A stretch of DNA of 64,000 nt from Rutstroemia sp. NJR-2017a BVV2. Lineage: Eukaryota; Ascomycota; Leotiomycetes; Helotiales; Rutstroemiaceae. Position 1 is the stretch's first letter, and every line of letters begins with the position of its first letter. Below the pieces are notes generated by a model. The model had not been told where the DNA came from, did not search any database, and was given only the letters and a program-made list of their open reading frames with translations. Shown in pieces: positions 1 through 11,747 of the stretch. Location: positions 434,001 through 498,000 of the forward strand of contig NJPS01000079.1 of assembly GCA_002946415.1 (NCBI GenBank), read 5' to 3'. The position numbers and the translations under genes were made by a program.

Positions 1-857
1 CCGGTTCGCCTAATTCATAGAACGACTTTGCCGACCTCATCACCAGCGAGAACAGAGTAAATGTATCGTGCTCGATGAAGTTTTGATCCAACAACTGATT
101 TATTATCAAATCTGAATCTTCATCTGCTATATTCGCCGTGGCAGTGCTGCTGTCTTGGGGCTCTATTGCGTCTTGCTCTATTACCCATAATATTGGGGCC
201 AATATTTCATGCATGCCTTGCCGGTAACCCACGTCTTGATTAATCTTGCAGAAAACGAACAATGCGTCTAGCATGATTCGTTGGATATGAGGCTGGCGAA
301 AAAATGGCTCTTCCGGCATACATCTTTCGATGTCCTGGAATATCTCTGCACGGATCTCTTCGTCCTTCCGTAACGTATTCCATGGCGACTTGTGTCATTC
401 AGCATCCGCAAAAACGAATATGTGACAGAGTCTCCGAGGATGAAAAGAGACTCACGTGTTCATCGTCGTCTAGAGGATCTAACGAAGATCCCAACTCGTC
501 AGGATGATCAATAAATCTCAAGAAGTGTTCTCTCAAGGAGCTATAAGCACTTCGTGAATCCTCTAGTGATCGTGGCCAACTTGTGATGTCGGTGTTTTGA
601 AATAAGAGGAATGTCTAACATGTTGTTACTAGTGTTGCGGAAAGATATATAATTTGTTGAACGTACCTTCCAACATACAGATCTGAGGCCATTTGTGCAA
701 GGGTTACCTTCTCCCTCAAGTCTCACCGATTTCTTGAAGTCATCGAAGCTTGCTGTCGATGCAATCGTTGTTTGCCATCTTGTTCTTCACATATGTTAGG
801 AGAAAAAGAGAATATAACATGGTAGATTTCTCACCTTGACTCTCCCAGCGACCTCAT
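1..857 (-). CDS. TBC-domain Rab GTPase-activating protein (TBC1D5-like), 5' part
   Basis: N-terminal 227 residues of a RabGAP that continues beyond the left edge of the window. Exons on the minus strand are 857-835, 778-667, 614-456 and 388 to the edge. Introns of 56, 52 and 67 nt have GT..AG ends, and the first contains CTCCTAACAT. All joins are in phase. The start is the ATG at 857 (MRSLGESR), where homologous fungal proteins, as I recall them, also begin. TBC hallmarks are visible: GLRSVCWK, then an IxxDxxR arginine-finger motif (IFQDIER), then the glutamine finger in VGYRQGM. The family accelerates GTP hydrolysis on Rab GTPases in endosomal and vacuolar traffic. The order of motifs and the SPW..L.KDEE segment resemble TBC1D5. 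The Rab target cannot be inferred, and the rest of the TBC domain lies outside the window. Confidence 0.85.
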
Positions 858-1453
858 CACTGGCGATGAATCTAAAGTAGGAAGTTTTAGAAGCAAAAAA
901 TGGTCTTGCTCGTCAGTAGGGAGTGTTGTATCTGACACAAGCAGGATAGTGGGGTGAGGCTGGCCTTGTTCCTTGGTCTGACGAAGGCTTGCTCCATGCC
1001 ATATTAGTCTAGCGCAGACTCCAGCTTCTGTAACCAATCAGCGGAGAACCGACATCAATCATCTCAGCCTTATATATTAATACCTCTCTCTCATTCTTCC
1101 AGGAGTAACATGTCAAGTTGTTGATGCTGTATTCTTATTCTTTCACATTGCAATAAAGACGTAGGTACATTGACGTTTCTGATATGAGTTTCTGATAAAG
1201 TGAAAAGTCCAAAAGAAGTAAGTGTCATTTCACGCATTGCAGACCTACTAATTGAGAGTTCCATTCCCGTATTCTCCTCTGTCATTAAAAACACTTCAAC
1301 TTCAACTTTACATGTTTCTATAACTCGACAACCACTTGACCGCGAAGTCGGTGGAGCTTTACATTACTGTATATTGGCGATTCGCCGTCTATAGGAAGAC
1401 TACTGAACCAAAAAGGGGCACTAGGAATCCGGCAAAGCTCGAAGGAAAGAAAG
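858..1453. other. Intergenic, divergent promoter region
   Basis: 596 bp between the minus-strand TBC gene and the plus-strand acidic-motif gene. It must hold both promoters. Only short low-quality reading frames are present, and I see no RNA gene or repeat. Confidence 0.6.
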
Positions 1454-3181
1454 ATGTCTTCCGACCTCCTCGCCGAATTCGATAGCTTTTACAAGTCGCC
1501 GCAGGATAACATACCTAAAGCGAAGTCTCCAGACAACAACGTACCAATTCTCGGCAGCGGAGGGTCTACCAGTCAGTCATGGCAGGCGCAACCATCCACG
1601 CAACCTGTTCAAAGAGAGAACGACATATGGGGCGATTTGGCTAGTTTCTCAAGTCCAGTAAATCATACGCCGGCGGATGCTCAACAACAAGATCCATGGG
1701 GTTCTTTTGGTATTTCTGCCGAACCTCAGAGTGCGGGGAACAAAATACCAAGATCAAATTATGAAGGAGGGAACATCTTCAAAAGTGATGCCAGCGAACC
1801 TAAACCTGGGGTAATACGGAGGTCGACGCTCGACCTGTTCAGCAACAATGCTTTGGATATGCCCGAACCTACAAACAAATTTCCTAAGAGCACTGCGCCT
1901 TCTAATTTGCGGCCAGAATTGCCACCCTCAAAGGGGTCTTTCGGCGGGGAGATATTGTTTGATGCAGATGATGTATCCCAAGAACAAGATGACGATGATG
2001 ACGAATTTGGGGACTTTGAAAGTGTCGCATCCCCTGCCGCAGAAGCTCTTCCACCACCTTCGCAGTCTATCAATGACTTTTTTGGCTCTATGACTATCAA
2101 TTCGCAGCCGGTCAAGAAGCCCCCCAATCTCCTCCCAAGAACTCCAAGCCTTACCAGTCCCATTCCATATCCACAAGCGCCCAAATCACCATCGTTCCAA
2201 GAAAGAAACCCGTTTCCCAAAGTAGGGTTGGCAACAAATCACATCAAACAAGTCTCTGCAACCAAAGATCAGGATAAACCAAAGTCTGCATCTCCTCTAA
2301 CTGCCTGGCCAAGTTACGACGATAAGGCACCTAAACCAGGACCGTACTTTGACTCACCGGCCATCGTCGAAGATCTGGACGATGATTGGGGCGACTTTTC
2401 AGACCTGCCGGCCGAATCCCCCGCCGTGGACCCCGTCATACCCATCGAAGGTATCGCAATCGATGCTTGGTCGTGGGACGAGATCGATCAGGTTACAGGA
2501 CGCACAACGACGGCGGAAGTCCAAGTTCCACCGCCAACCAATATACCACCTCCCTCTATCCTCCTAGCCCTCTTTCCTCAGCTCTTCGACCTCCCCCAAT
2601 CCCCACTATTCAAAGCCATAGCCAACCAGCCCTTCTCCTTCAAAAACCGCATCTTATCCGACCCCTCCACCGTCAAGTTCCTACGCGCCTACCTCCTCAT
2701 CGCAACCGTAGCAGCACACATCCTCTCCGGACGCAAGCTCCGCTGGAAGCGCGACACACATCTTTCTCAAGGAATGAAGATCGGCCCCGCGGGCGGAAAA
2801 GGCGGCGGTATGAAGCTCGCCGGCATCGATAAAGCAGAAATTGCCCGCGAGGACCGCGAAGCCACTGAAACGGTGCGCGTCTGGAAGGAACAGCTCGGTC
2901 GTCTGCGCTCCGCGGTCGCGGCCGCAAATACCAGTCTAAAGAATTCCAACACGCATTTGGTGATTCCGGAAATTAGCGAAACAATGATAATTACGAGGCA
3001 GGAGGGAGCCTTGACGGCACCCAAGGCATGTGTTATTTGTGGATTGAAGCGGGAGGAGAGAGTTGTTAGGGTGGATGTGCAGATAGAAGATAGTTTTGGG
3101 GAGTGGTGGATTGAACATTGGGGGCATAGGTTATGTAGGAATTGGTGGCAGGAACATGAGGAGAAATTGAAATTCAAATGA
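1454..3181 (+). CDS. Acidic-motif (aftiphilin-like) fungal protein, unknown function
   Basis: Single-exon 575-aa protein starting at an ATG in good context (AAGATGTC). The first 360 residues are low-complexity and rich in Ser, Pro and Asp. They contain acidic-aromatic motifs, EFGDFES at about 184-190 and DDWGDF at about 310-315. In aftiphilin and related trafficking proteins such motifs bind the ear domains of clathrin adaptors. The C-terminal part (about 365-575) looks folded: hydrophobic helices around LALFPQLFDLPQ and FLRAYLLIATVAAHIL, a predicted coiled stretch at about 460-495, and a CVICGLK motif followed by a Trp/His-rich tail. From memory, such proteins are conserved in Pezizomycotina and some database entries label them serine/threonine kinase ppk6, but I see no kinase motifs. 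A role in clathrin or vesicle traffic is inferred from the motifs alone. Confidence 0.85.
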   Translation: MSSDLLAEFDSFYKSPQDNIPKAKSPDNNVPILGSGGSTSQSWQAQPSTQPVQRENDIWGDLASFSSPVNHTPADAQQQDPWGSFGISAEPQSAGNKIPRSNYEGGNIFKSDASEPKPGVIRRSTLDLFSNNALDMPEPTNKFPKSTAPSNLRPELPPSKGSFGGEILFDADDVSQEQDDDDDEFGDFESVASPAAEALPPPSQSINDFFGSMTINSQPVKKPPNLLPRTPSLTSPIPYPQAPKSPSFQERNPFPKVGLATNHIKQVSATKDQDKPKSASPLTAWPSYDDKAPKPGPYFDSPAIVEDLDDDWGDFSDLPAESPAVDPVIPIEGIAIDAWSWDEIDQVTGRTTTAEVQVPPPTNIPPPSILLALFPQLFDLPQSPLFKAIANQPFSFKNRILSDPSTVKFLRAYLLIATVAAHILSGRKLRWKRDTHLSQGMKIGPAGGKGGGMKLAGIDKAEIAREDREATETVRVWKEQLGRLRSAVAAANTSLKNSNTHLVIPEISETMIITRQEGALTAPKACVICGLKREERVVRVDVQIEDSFGEWWIEHWGHRLCRNWWQEHEEKLKFK

Positions 3182-4282
3182 TCATGATATGATATGATGT
3201 TATTTATGTATATATTTAGATTAGAACATGTATATATGGTTGTTCACTTATTAAGGTCTCTACAAGGAGATGATATATCATCCGAGTAACCAGCCAGACA
3301 CGTTCGTTTATCCATCTATCTCTAGTCGACACCTAGGGAGGAAGAACGAACGAATGAATGGATGGATGAATGAATGAAACGAGCACTCGCTCGCTTCATG
3401 TGAGGGTGATTTCTGGATCACGAGTGTATGTGGCGAGCAGATCAAAGGGAGAATGGGACCCGGATATAGTAGACCACGGTATACTGGATTTGTAGTACAC
3501 AAACTTGAAGTGATAGATGCATGTATGACGCAATTCTATTGCTGTGTGTAGTAGTGAAGAGTTCTAGCATTGGTTCTCAAAGAGTGTCTTTAAGAAGATA
3601 CGGGCTGGTAACTCAGTTCGCGCAGATCTAGACTAAAGACACAAGTTTCTCCAGTCCGTATATACCATAGACTTTTCCCTTCCCACTACGCCCCTTGTCT
3701 CGTTTTAGGTTGCAACAGCGATCCTCAAACATGCCCCCCAACCGCCTGCTAAGACATCGTGCCACCAGAGCTCACAAATATGAGGTACAGAGAGTTAGCC
3801 GTCAAGTAAGTAGAAATCTTTCTCGAGGATATGCATTCATTTGTAGTCCTCTACCAGTTCCAACTATTTGATACGAATGGGCCTCCTCCGCCTCATGCAA
3901 TATATCTCCATGTTTGAATCGGGGATTCAACAGTCCCTTTCATTCCCTTCCCTTCCCCTCCCTTCCATTCCGCTTCCAAGCTTTCAAAAATACAAAAGAA
4001 ACCAGTTCATTAGAATCTTACAACAAGGCGGTTGCGATGACCTGCCTATGTATCCAACGCCACAAACAGATGCAAACGCCCTTCTTCGTCCGTCATGAGG
4101 GAACCAGTGTATTGTTTGTAAAATCAAAATATATGAAACGCCTTGTAATAATCCAAAATTTTTGCATACAAATGTGTGCTTGCAATGCTTATGAAATATG
4201 GTATAAATGAAGCATTGATCAGAGACATTATTCGAGTTTTAGCGATAATGTTGGTACGACAAAATCTATATTTGCAAAATGC
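3182..4282. other. Intergenic between convergent genes
   Basis: 1.1 kb of 3' flanks of two convergent genes. It contains a degenerate 4-bp repeat (GAAC/GAAT/GGAT) at about 3344-3380 and a pyrimidine-rich tract (CCCTTCCCTTCCCCTCCC) at about 3941-3972. I see no supported gene. Confidence 0.6.
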
Positions 4283-6706
4283 TCAAAGAAAATCATCAAT
4301 AGATCGTATAATAGATGCCGTACCAGCCATAGGGGGACTGCGAGGGTCCTGTGCAGGCGGCAAGCTAGGATGAATAGCGACGGTGGCCGGGAAGAATGAA
4401 GACCGTGGGAAATCGAGCGTACGCGGGGATAATATGTTAGGAGTCCCTTGAGAAGGCTGCTGTGGACGTGATAAGGCGTGCTCTATAGGATTATGAGTCA
4501 TCTCAGTCAGGCGTGGCGACATCAGGTCAGACTGCCAGTCTGGTTCGTCCTTTGTTACAGGGGACACGAGTTCAGAATCCAAAGGCGTTTCACGCGGAGG
4601 GGCGCGCCCAACCTTCAAAGCATCACCGAATGTCGTAAAGGGCTCCAACCTTGGTGTATCACCAAAGCCAAAGTCAAATCGGCTAAGACGGTCAATGGCA
4701 GAATCACACGTCGGAGACTGCACTTGAGCTTCTTGCTCCTTTGCTGGGACTGATTCTGAAGCGACAGCCTGATCTTGTGGTGGTGATACGGGAGGAGAAT
4801 TCACCCGGTGACGTGGTGGAGACGATGCAGCGCCAAGGTCATTCGTGGATAACGATTGTCTGTGTCTTGTCAAGCTCTTGTTTCTAACAACCGACGTCGT
4901 CTTCTCCATCTTCTTGCGTTCGATAACCTTTTTGAAGTCGTTCAGAGAGAAAAGTAGTGACATGTTAGGGTTGACCCAGCGAGATTTCGATTGTGCCGCG
5001 TTATAGGCTTCGTTAGCCCCGATATCCTGATTGATGTACATCCCATACGCAATGATTAAGGTTGCCGACCGACTAGCACCTTGTTGGCAATGAACAAGTA
5101 CTTTCTTCCCTTCTTTGATCCTGGACTCGATGGTTTGACATAAGTCCCATAACTCACCCTGCACATCCGTATTGTGATCCCAAGGGACATGTATGTACTC
5201 GGGAATTTTCATTTCGCTGTTTGGTCTGGGGGTTGATGGGGATGACTCCGCAGAGCTCGACTCGGAACCAGCCGGTTGAGTTTCGTACGCAGTCTTGAAG
5301 GATAAGAAAGACGCAGCGGTGCCGGGTATGTCACTGTATGGATCAGGAGATGTCATTCCAGACCCAACGGACGCCCGATTGGTACTTTCTCGTTTTCTTT
5401 CGGTTTCTCTTTTCAATTCCTCGATCTTCTCTTCGAATGGGTTTTTGACCTCCCGTGCCACATTGATTACCACATCAAATTTCATAGCCTCTTCCATTTT
5501 GGGTTCCGAATATAGATGTACACCAGGCTCATACATAAGAATTGGACCGTCTGGATATGATGGGGATCTAGCGTCTTCACCTGTAGGTGGCCGATCGAAT
5601 GAGTCACCACCAATGGACATGCCTGGAGCCCTAGTCGCCATTTGCACTCCAGTTGGAGCCTCCTGATCCCCATCTTCGCTAATCGTGAAAGTATCTCTGC
5701 CTAAGCCTTCATTGAGCCTTGAGCCGCCAAAGCCTCGCGGAGGTGCCCTTTCACCCAGCGTCATTCCGCCGCTGGGACCAAAGCCAGGTGTGGTCATCGA
5801 TAACATTTGAGGTGACGAAACGGAGTGTTTCAGGCTCCTCCGTTGCAGCATCGTTGGCATCCCTGCTTGTCCGACAGAATCTTGAGCTGTTGAAGTGTTG
5901 AGACTTAAAATACTAGGCTTTCTCCTGGCTTTCGAGGGCGGTGGTTTGATAAAAGAAGGTGATGATGGTTCCGAAGTAAATGTATCCAAGGTCGGCCGAA
6001 GGTTGAGCGCAAGACTCTTAGGATTTTTGGGTTTTCTTGGCGAAGGAGAAGTCATAGGGCGCTCGACCGTGAGCTGTGCAGGTCTTTCTAATTCACCCAT
6101 CTTCATACTTTGAAAGGAATCCAGTCCAAACGACGACCCAGTGAATGATGACAGTGGGATGAGAGTTATTGGTGATTCTGGCGATGAGCTGGGCGATGGA
6201 TCTGATAACGAAGATGAGTCCACGGTGGATATTGTTGTAGTAGGTGAAGAATCTGTGGAGTCGGAAGCCTGCGTTGAAGTGCTTTCCCGATGTTGGTGTG
6301 AATGTACTTGTAGATGGTTGCTGTCGCTTTTGGCATTTGATGTTTGGAGCCGTGTTTGCTGGTCGCTAAACGGACCTGCCGACAATTTTGTGTGAGTGTC
6401 CTCTAACGTTGAATCGTCCATGATACTCGAATCCATACCATAGACTGACATGAACGAAGGTATGTGATTCTCGTATAGTCTTGGCCCAGCTGCTGAGGGC
6501 ATCTTATGTTTCCGAGAAGAATCGCGACGCTTGCGTCCTGGAGCCTGCGCTAACTTTTCAGAAGCACGCTGATCTGGTAGTCTTCCCCAATTTGTGTTCG
6601 ATGTTGTAACTATTTCTGGAGAAGGTGGTGTCGATAGTGTAATAACTGTAAAGGACCTCTTCAAGTTGGGACTATTAGCAATTATAATACTCGCTGGGCC
6701 AGCCAT
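4283..6706 (-). CDS. Dual-specificity protein phosphatase, MAP-kinase-phosphatase-like (Msg5/Pmp1 type)
   Basis: Single-exon 807-aa protein. The start is the ATG at 6706 (MAGPASIII). The reading frame extends a little upstream but without another ATG. Residues 1 to about 380 are Ser/Pro-rich and probably disordered. The catalytic domain begins near LMYEPGVHLYS and carries the Cys-x5-Arg signature HCQQGASRS, with nucleophile Cys540 and Arg546. It is followed by a typical DSP helix (AYNAAQSKSRWVNPNMSLLF). An insertion of about 75 residues splits the early catalytic domain. I associate such insertions with fungal MAP-kinase phosphatases. A long disordered tail follows. The family dephosphorylates Tyr and Thr of activated MAP kinases. 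Substrate choice here (cell-wall, pheromone or stress MAPK) is inference. Confidence 0.9.
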   Translation of the reverse strand: MAGPASIIIANSPNLKRSFTVITLSTPPSPEIVTTSNTNWGRLPDQRASEKLAQAPGRKRRDSSRKHKMPSAAGPRLYENHIPSFMSVYGMDSSIMDDSTLEDTHTKLSAGPFSDQQTRLQTSNAKSDSNHLQVHSHQHRESTSTQASDSTDSSPTTTISTVDSSSLSDPSPSSSPESPITLIPLSSFTGSSFGLDSFQSMKMGELERPAQLTVERPMTSPSPRKPKNPKSLALNLRPTLDTFTSEPSSPSFIKPPPSKARRKPSILSLNTSTAQDSVGQAGMPTMLQRRSLKHSVSSPQMLSMTTPGFGPSGGMTLGERAPPRGFGGSRLNEGLGRDTFTISEDGDQEAPTGVQMATRAPGMSIGGDSFDRPPTGEDARSPSYPDGPILMYEPGVHLYSEPKMEEAMKFDVVINVAREVKNPFEEKIEELKRETERKRESTNRASVGSGMTSPDPYSDIPGTAASFLSFKTAYETQPAGSESSSAESSPSTPRPNSEMKIPEYIHVPWDHNTDVQGELWDLCQTIESRIKEGKKVLVHCQQGASRSATLIIAYGMYINQDIGANEAYNAAQSKSRWVNPNMSLLFSLNDFKKVIERKKMEKTTSVVRNKSLTRHRQSLSTNDLGAASSPPRHRVNSPPVSPPQDQAVASESVPAKEQEAQVQSPTCDSAIDRLSRFDFGFGDTPRLEPFTTFGDALKVGRAPPRETPLDSELVSPVTKDEPDWQSDLMSPRLTEMTHNPIEHALSRPQQPSQGTPNILSPRTLDFPRSSFFPATVAIHPSLPPAQDPRSPPMAGTASIIRSIDDFL

Positions 6707-7730
6707 CGTTTCGTGCAAATGCAAAGATTGCTATAAACTCTCTTCCACAAAGTGCATGATAGCACATGGAAGGATAAAGGCAACGACAAGTTTGAAAGTG
6801 TCAATGGATTAACGGATAGGTCAATAAGGCTTACCAGAAGTTATGCGGGCCGCTAATAGGATTTCCAACGAAGAGAATACTTGAAGCAAGACTGGTTAAA
6901 TGTGGGTCAACACAGTGCGCCTTGGTCTGCTTCGATCAAGTGTAGGATGGCGCAAAACACGACCTCGCACAAGACGATTGGAATGGAGAGAGCGACGACT
7001 GTAAGAGATATCCGTCTAGATTCGCAACGAATTGCCTCGAGGGGCAATGTAATCTTGCGTTACCGGGTAGACCACGCGAGACGCCGCAATTATTATGCGA
7101 GAATGAAAACACCCAAGGTTCGGTTTAATTGAAAAGACCGCCGACGGAAGCAGTTTGTTGGTATTTTTTGAAAAGGGTATATTTTGAGTGAACAATGTTG
7201 AAGGATTGTGAAATCAAGAGTTTCGGGAAACGAAGACGTCTGGACGGTGTTGGCTGTGGCAGGGTCCTAGATGTTGGTCTTCCCTAAACTAGTCAGCGCA
7301 CCGCTCGCAGTGGATTGGGCGAAATGCAAGGGGTTAAAAATAGACAGCGGTAAAAACGCGCCAATAAGACAGTAGAGGAGTGAGGGAAATCCTTACAATA
7401 AGTAGTCGTTTGCCCTTCGACTGACTCCGAACGCGCAGATTTTATTTTGGCTCTCCAGATTAGGCGGGTACAGCGACTTATTCAGGTGGAATTCCGAGGG
7501 AAATGCAGTGGAAATATTATGAAGCGTCGAGACGATACGACGTGATGTGATGGAGATCGCTGTACGAGCAGATTGTAGATGTGCTTTGGGCGGGGGAGAG
7601 TTCGTTCGCTCGGTCGCTCGCTCGCTCGTTCACTGCTGATCGATAGGGCTGGGTATCTTTGGTCCGGGGTGGAATTTGTCAGGACTCTGGTATCTTTTGT
7701 TCTGATGCTTTCGCGATACCACCCTCTCTT

Positions 7731-7760
7731 GCACTGTTGCACTGTTGCACTGTTGCACTC
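7731..7760. repeat. 8-bp tandem repeat (GCACTGTT)n
   Basis: About 3.75 perfect copies of GCACTGTT in a non-coding stretch. Confidence 0.9.
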
Positions 7761-8104
7761 TCTGCCTCTCGCAAGCCCACCGCGATTCGTTTATTTATTG
7801 ACAAGCCGGCTGAAGGTTTCCCCTCCACAATGTATTTAATCTTCGCCACGAAGATTAGTTGCGCCTCCTCGCCTCCACTGTGGTCTTCAAGCTGATCGGG
7901 TTGTGGTTATTTTGCGTCGTGGACAAACAAAGGGACGGCCTAGGGTTCTGGTCGCAAAAGGAACTTGCTGGGGATGATGTAGAAAGGAAGAAAAGGCAGC
8001 AATTCAAAAGCTTTTTTAGGAATAAGAAATGATGTCAAACAATGAAAAGCATAGCGACCTGATGAACACAGATAGGTAAGGAAAAGATATAAATAAAGGC
8101 CAAT

Positions 8105-8136
8105 GGTGAAAGGTGAAAGGTGAAAGGTGAAAGGTG
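8105..8136. repeat. 7-bp tandem repeat (GGTGAAA)n
   Basis: Four perfect copies of GGTGAAA plus a partial fifth, in non-coding DNA. Confidence 0.9.
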
Positions 8137-9695
8137 TCGGAGGGGTGGAAAAGGTCAGGGCAGACAGAACGTTTAACGTTATAGAAGTACCTGGGTACAG
8201 GCAGACATTCGAGAGAAGAGAATCTGAAGCAGAAGAGGGAGTAAAGTAAGTAAGGTAAAGAGAAGAAATGAGGCTTGGAATAATTCCCAAAATTTGTCTA
8301 CCTCGAATTTGAGAGAGATGGTATGGTATCCGGATTGGAATTATTGTTGTCGCCTCAGGCACCCAGAGATGGACTTCCAAATGCAGAGTTGTTGCTCTTT
8401 TCCTTTCTTGCTCAAGTTCATTAATAGACGGCTGCAGGTTGCTCCACTTTCATTGGCCATAAACACCCTTGAATCTTTTGAAACAAACTATAAAATTGAA
8501 CCTTACCTAAGCGAAGAGAAATTCACAAGTTCGCATCTGCTACTGTACCTCCATGGCTCCGTATGTCGTACCGAAGACCTTTTACTGCATTCAGATGATT
8601 CTGGATCTATGATGACAAAGGGCTTGAAGGGCCATTTGCATCTTAATTCCTGAATCCCTTCTTCCCTTCTTCCTTTCACGTCTTTCTCTCCATACCACCA
8701 GTATCTAGGGCGATGGGATTGTTTGTTGCCTGTGCCCTTCTCGTTACGATAGGTCTTCCTCCTTCCTATTCGCCCAAACCCCAGCAGACAGTACAATGTA
8801 AAGTACGTACCATATGCAGTTAGATAGTCCACCGTCTACAACCTGACACGGCGAAGGGCTGCGGGGATGAAAATTAGCTGACATTCTACCATGAATTCAT
8901 CTTACTTAGAGAGATCCGGATGTACCAAAACGTCAAAGCATCATCCAGGAGTCCTTGACACTGCATCTGAAGAAGCCCACATATGGAAATCACCACAACG
9001 GTTGGAAGCGAAGTACAGAGTACGAAGTGTACGGAGCAGTATTTTGTGCTCGCCTACGCTTGGGGTAAATGGCAAATGGTACAGTACATGCAGGACAGGT
9101 AGATAGTCAGCTGCTGTGCATATCTACAAAGTCGATAAGGAGGGATGGGAATCATGGGATATGTCTTTTCCCTTCAAAACAAGCATGATGTGTTCTAAGA
9201 CTCGCATCCAAGTAAGTTGTATATATCACTATCGATGAACGAAGATGCAGAAGTATAGTACCTCCAGTTCATCTCATCTTTCCTCGATTCACGAACGCTT
9301 TGATCATTGTTGGACCTCTTTATGGGCTAATTAGCACGCAAGGAAGCAAGATAATAATAGACATCAGTAAGGTTAATTAGTAGGAAGCAGAGAAATTGGT
9401 TAGGTGGAGAGAGTATCTACCGTTTTATGCCATTTGAGCTGTTTCATTTGTTCTTTTCTTTAATTCGGATGTATAGGGACTTGGTGGTTCTGGATGCCAC
9501 CAGAAAACACGGAGGCAAGACTGTCGAGTAGGTCGCAATTCGCAAATAGAACTTGTGGCCTACGAAGCGTACAGGCTAGTATCTGGCTAGACGAGATTAC
9601 GCCTCCGCAACTGGCCGGTCGCATTCTGGGTCAATACTTCTTTTCCCTCGTGGCCTTTGGGGACATCAATGGGTCTTTGCCCCCTAGCCCCTGAA

Positions 9696-9914
9696 CCCGG
9701 CTCTCAAGGGCAGAAAACACAGGCCGATTTGGGACAATGCGTCGTGGGAAAGACTTGTCCAAATTTCCTTTGGACATTATAATATCTCAAAGATCTTTCG
9801 GAAATTCTGGTCGAGCGCATGTCCTAAACGGTCTTAACATATGATATTTCATTATCCAAAGGCCTTTTGGGTGTTGTTGTTGGCCCTGTTGTTTCTGCAC
9901 TGGAGAGCCCGGGT
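9696..9914. mobile_element. MITE copy A (TIR element, about 219 bp)
   Basis: Non-coding element bounded by inverted ends. The left end reads ACCCGG-CTCTCAAGGGCAG. The right end, read on the other strand, is ACCCGGGCTCTCCAGTGCAG. Both continue into AAA(A/C).ACAGG. The subterminal GGCCGATTTGGGACAAT recurs at copies C and D2. The internal TTTCATTATCCAAAGGCC..TTTTGGGTGTTGTTGT matches the same zone of copy C with substitutions. No ORF is present, so this would be a non-autonomous DNA transposon. I could not define a target-site duplication. Confidence 0.7.
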
Positions 9915-11747
9915 ATTTTGAGCACTTGCAACAACAGCTTGTATTTACACTGATGAGATGATAGTACGGGTGTTTCACACCATGGCTACGACTAAGCAAT
10001 AAGAAAATTGATATAGTGTTGGTCCCTCACTGCATACTGAACAGATCATTTTGCGGTCAGCGGCATACTTCCACAACACTTCGACCATGCTTCGACCATA
10101 GACTTTGCATTCCAATAATCTTAGTTGCTGTGCAGACAGATACAGGCTGCACAGAAGTGTGCTTTGCTGTCCCCACTGGCTCCTGCACAGCACATGCACG
10201 CAGCTCGACTCGTGAGGAGCTAGCAACAGCAGCAGCAGCACTGGGCTCAGTCTAATTGGATACATTGTACTAAAATATTTCTCCACGTTTAGACACCTGC
10301 CGTGTTAAGCCCCACCAGACGGTCCAAGTTAGTTTTGTATGGCTCGCCCTCTTCCCACTTTCACTTCAGATTAATGTCTGACTGGGCACCGGGCAATCAA
10401 ACAAAACCCCATTTTAATCAACGCTTGCGAATGTCCGGCTGTTTGGGTCTCGAGAGAGTCGAGTCTCGAATAATGTCCCTGCGGTCATCCTGCAGTTCAG
10501 TTCACTGTATGAATAGTAAACAACGAACCACAATTGAGAATCTGAGGATGGAAGATTATCCAACAGCCAGATTTCTTATAATCTTTTGGACGGACTCGAC
10601 CTATTAAAACTTTGCTCTGCCTAGCAAAGTAGCACGCACACTCGAGGGAGACACTGCATTCGGTCGGTCGGAGGCAAACAGTTTGTGACGGCATACTGCA
10701 GTACATGAGGGTCGGGCTCGGTACTTTTCTAACAAGGAGTGATAAGCGCATTAAAAGCAGATTCGGGAACGAAAACGAAAATACTTGACACACGCATTGA
10801 TTCTCTCACCCACAACCGCCCAGCAACTAAACATTACTCGGCGAGTACATACTCCTAGGGGTCTTGTGCTGTGGGTTTTCGCATGGCTATCGGCGTCGTG
10901 ACAGCAAGCAAGAGAGTTGGGTAGATATGAAGATATACTTCCGTACATAAGGGGAACGTAAACATTGTTGAAAAATAGGAAAACCTCCCCCTCCTCTCAG
11001 AGTCTCGGGTCGCGCGAGGAAAAGCCGCTTCAGGTCTCGCCGTCTCGGAAGCCCTAATGCAAGTGCGCTGAGCATCCTGGAAGTTCAGCGCCATCGAAGA
11101 CCAGTCAAAATGCAGTGGAGCGTGAGCCATGAGCAATGACCTCCCAGCTGTAACCTTAGCTAACCTTCCGACGTCCGGCTACTTACTTTGTACACGATGA
11201 CATGACGAAGAAAATAGAACTACGCAATAGTATCGTATGCTTTGTCGCTCTCTTTTGAGGGGTCTGGAATCTGGACGTACAGAATGGATCCGCTTCGTGG
11301 ATGCCTTCCTACATCTCCTACATACTCGCAGAGAAAGGGGAGAGACAAGTCGACGGCGCATTGCAGAGAGTTGGGCATTACTGCTTTAAAAAATTCAATA
11401 ATTTTTGGTTTGTTATGATATGTTATGATAGCATTTGAGTGGACGCTCATGCATTCCGCCGCTCGGGGCGTGCTTTTTTCTAATCTATCTCTGCATGCCC
11501 ATGAGTAGATCTCCTTGACGACGGAAGTTCCTCTTCCACTCACATTTCATTTCGCATTTCGCATTTCACACCCTTCCCTTCTTCTTCCTTCCCTCACCCT
11601 TTTGCTGCACTTTTCTCTCGTCATCCTTAAATCCTTCCTCTCCGTTTGTCGCCTCTTTCCTTTTATCCTTATTTTTGAAACAAAAGCATAAATCTTCGTT
11701 TTAAACTTGGACATGTTAACCTTATATACATATACATATTATTCACC
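9915..11747. other. Intergenic, upstream of the 874-aa protein gene
   Basis: 1.8 kb with no supported gene. The last 200 bp are pyrimidine-rich (CTTCCCTT, TTTCTCTCG) and lead into an AT-rich stretch just before the ATG at 11748, as expected of a fungal promoter and 5' UTR. Confidence 0.5.

Larger units (their letters stand above)
6707..9695. other. Gene-poor intergenic region
   Basis: 3 kb upstream of the phosphatase gene with no frame that looks like a real protein. It probably holds the phosphatase promoter and 5' leader. Two short tandem repeats are present (7731-7760 and 8105-8136). The GAATTTCGxx/CTCGCTCGCTCG-type low-complexity stretch near 7610-7630 is also repetitive. Confidence 0.5.

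Noticed and set aside
1759..2220. 153-codon antisense frame inside the acidic-motif gene
   Set aside because: Shadow of the real gene on the other strand, with no independent motif.
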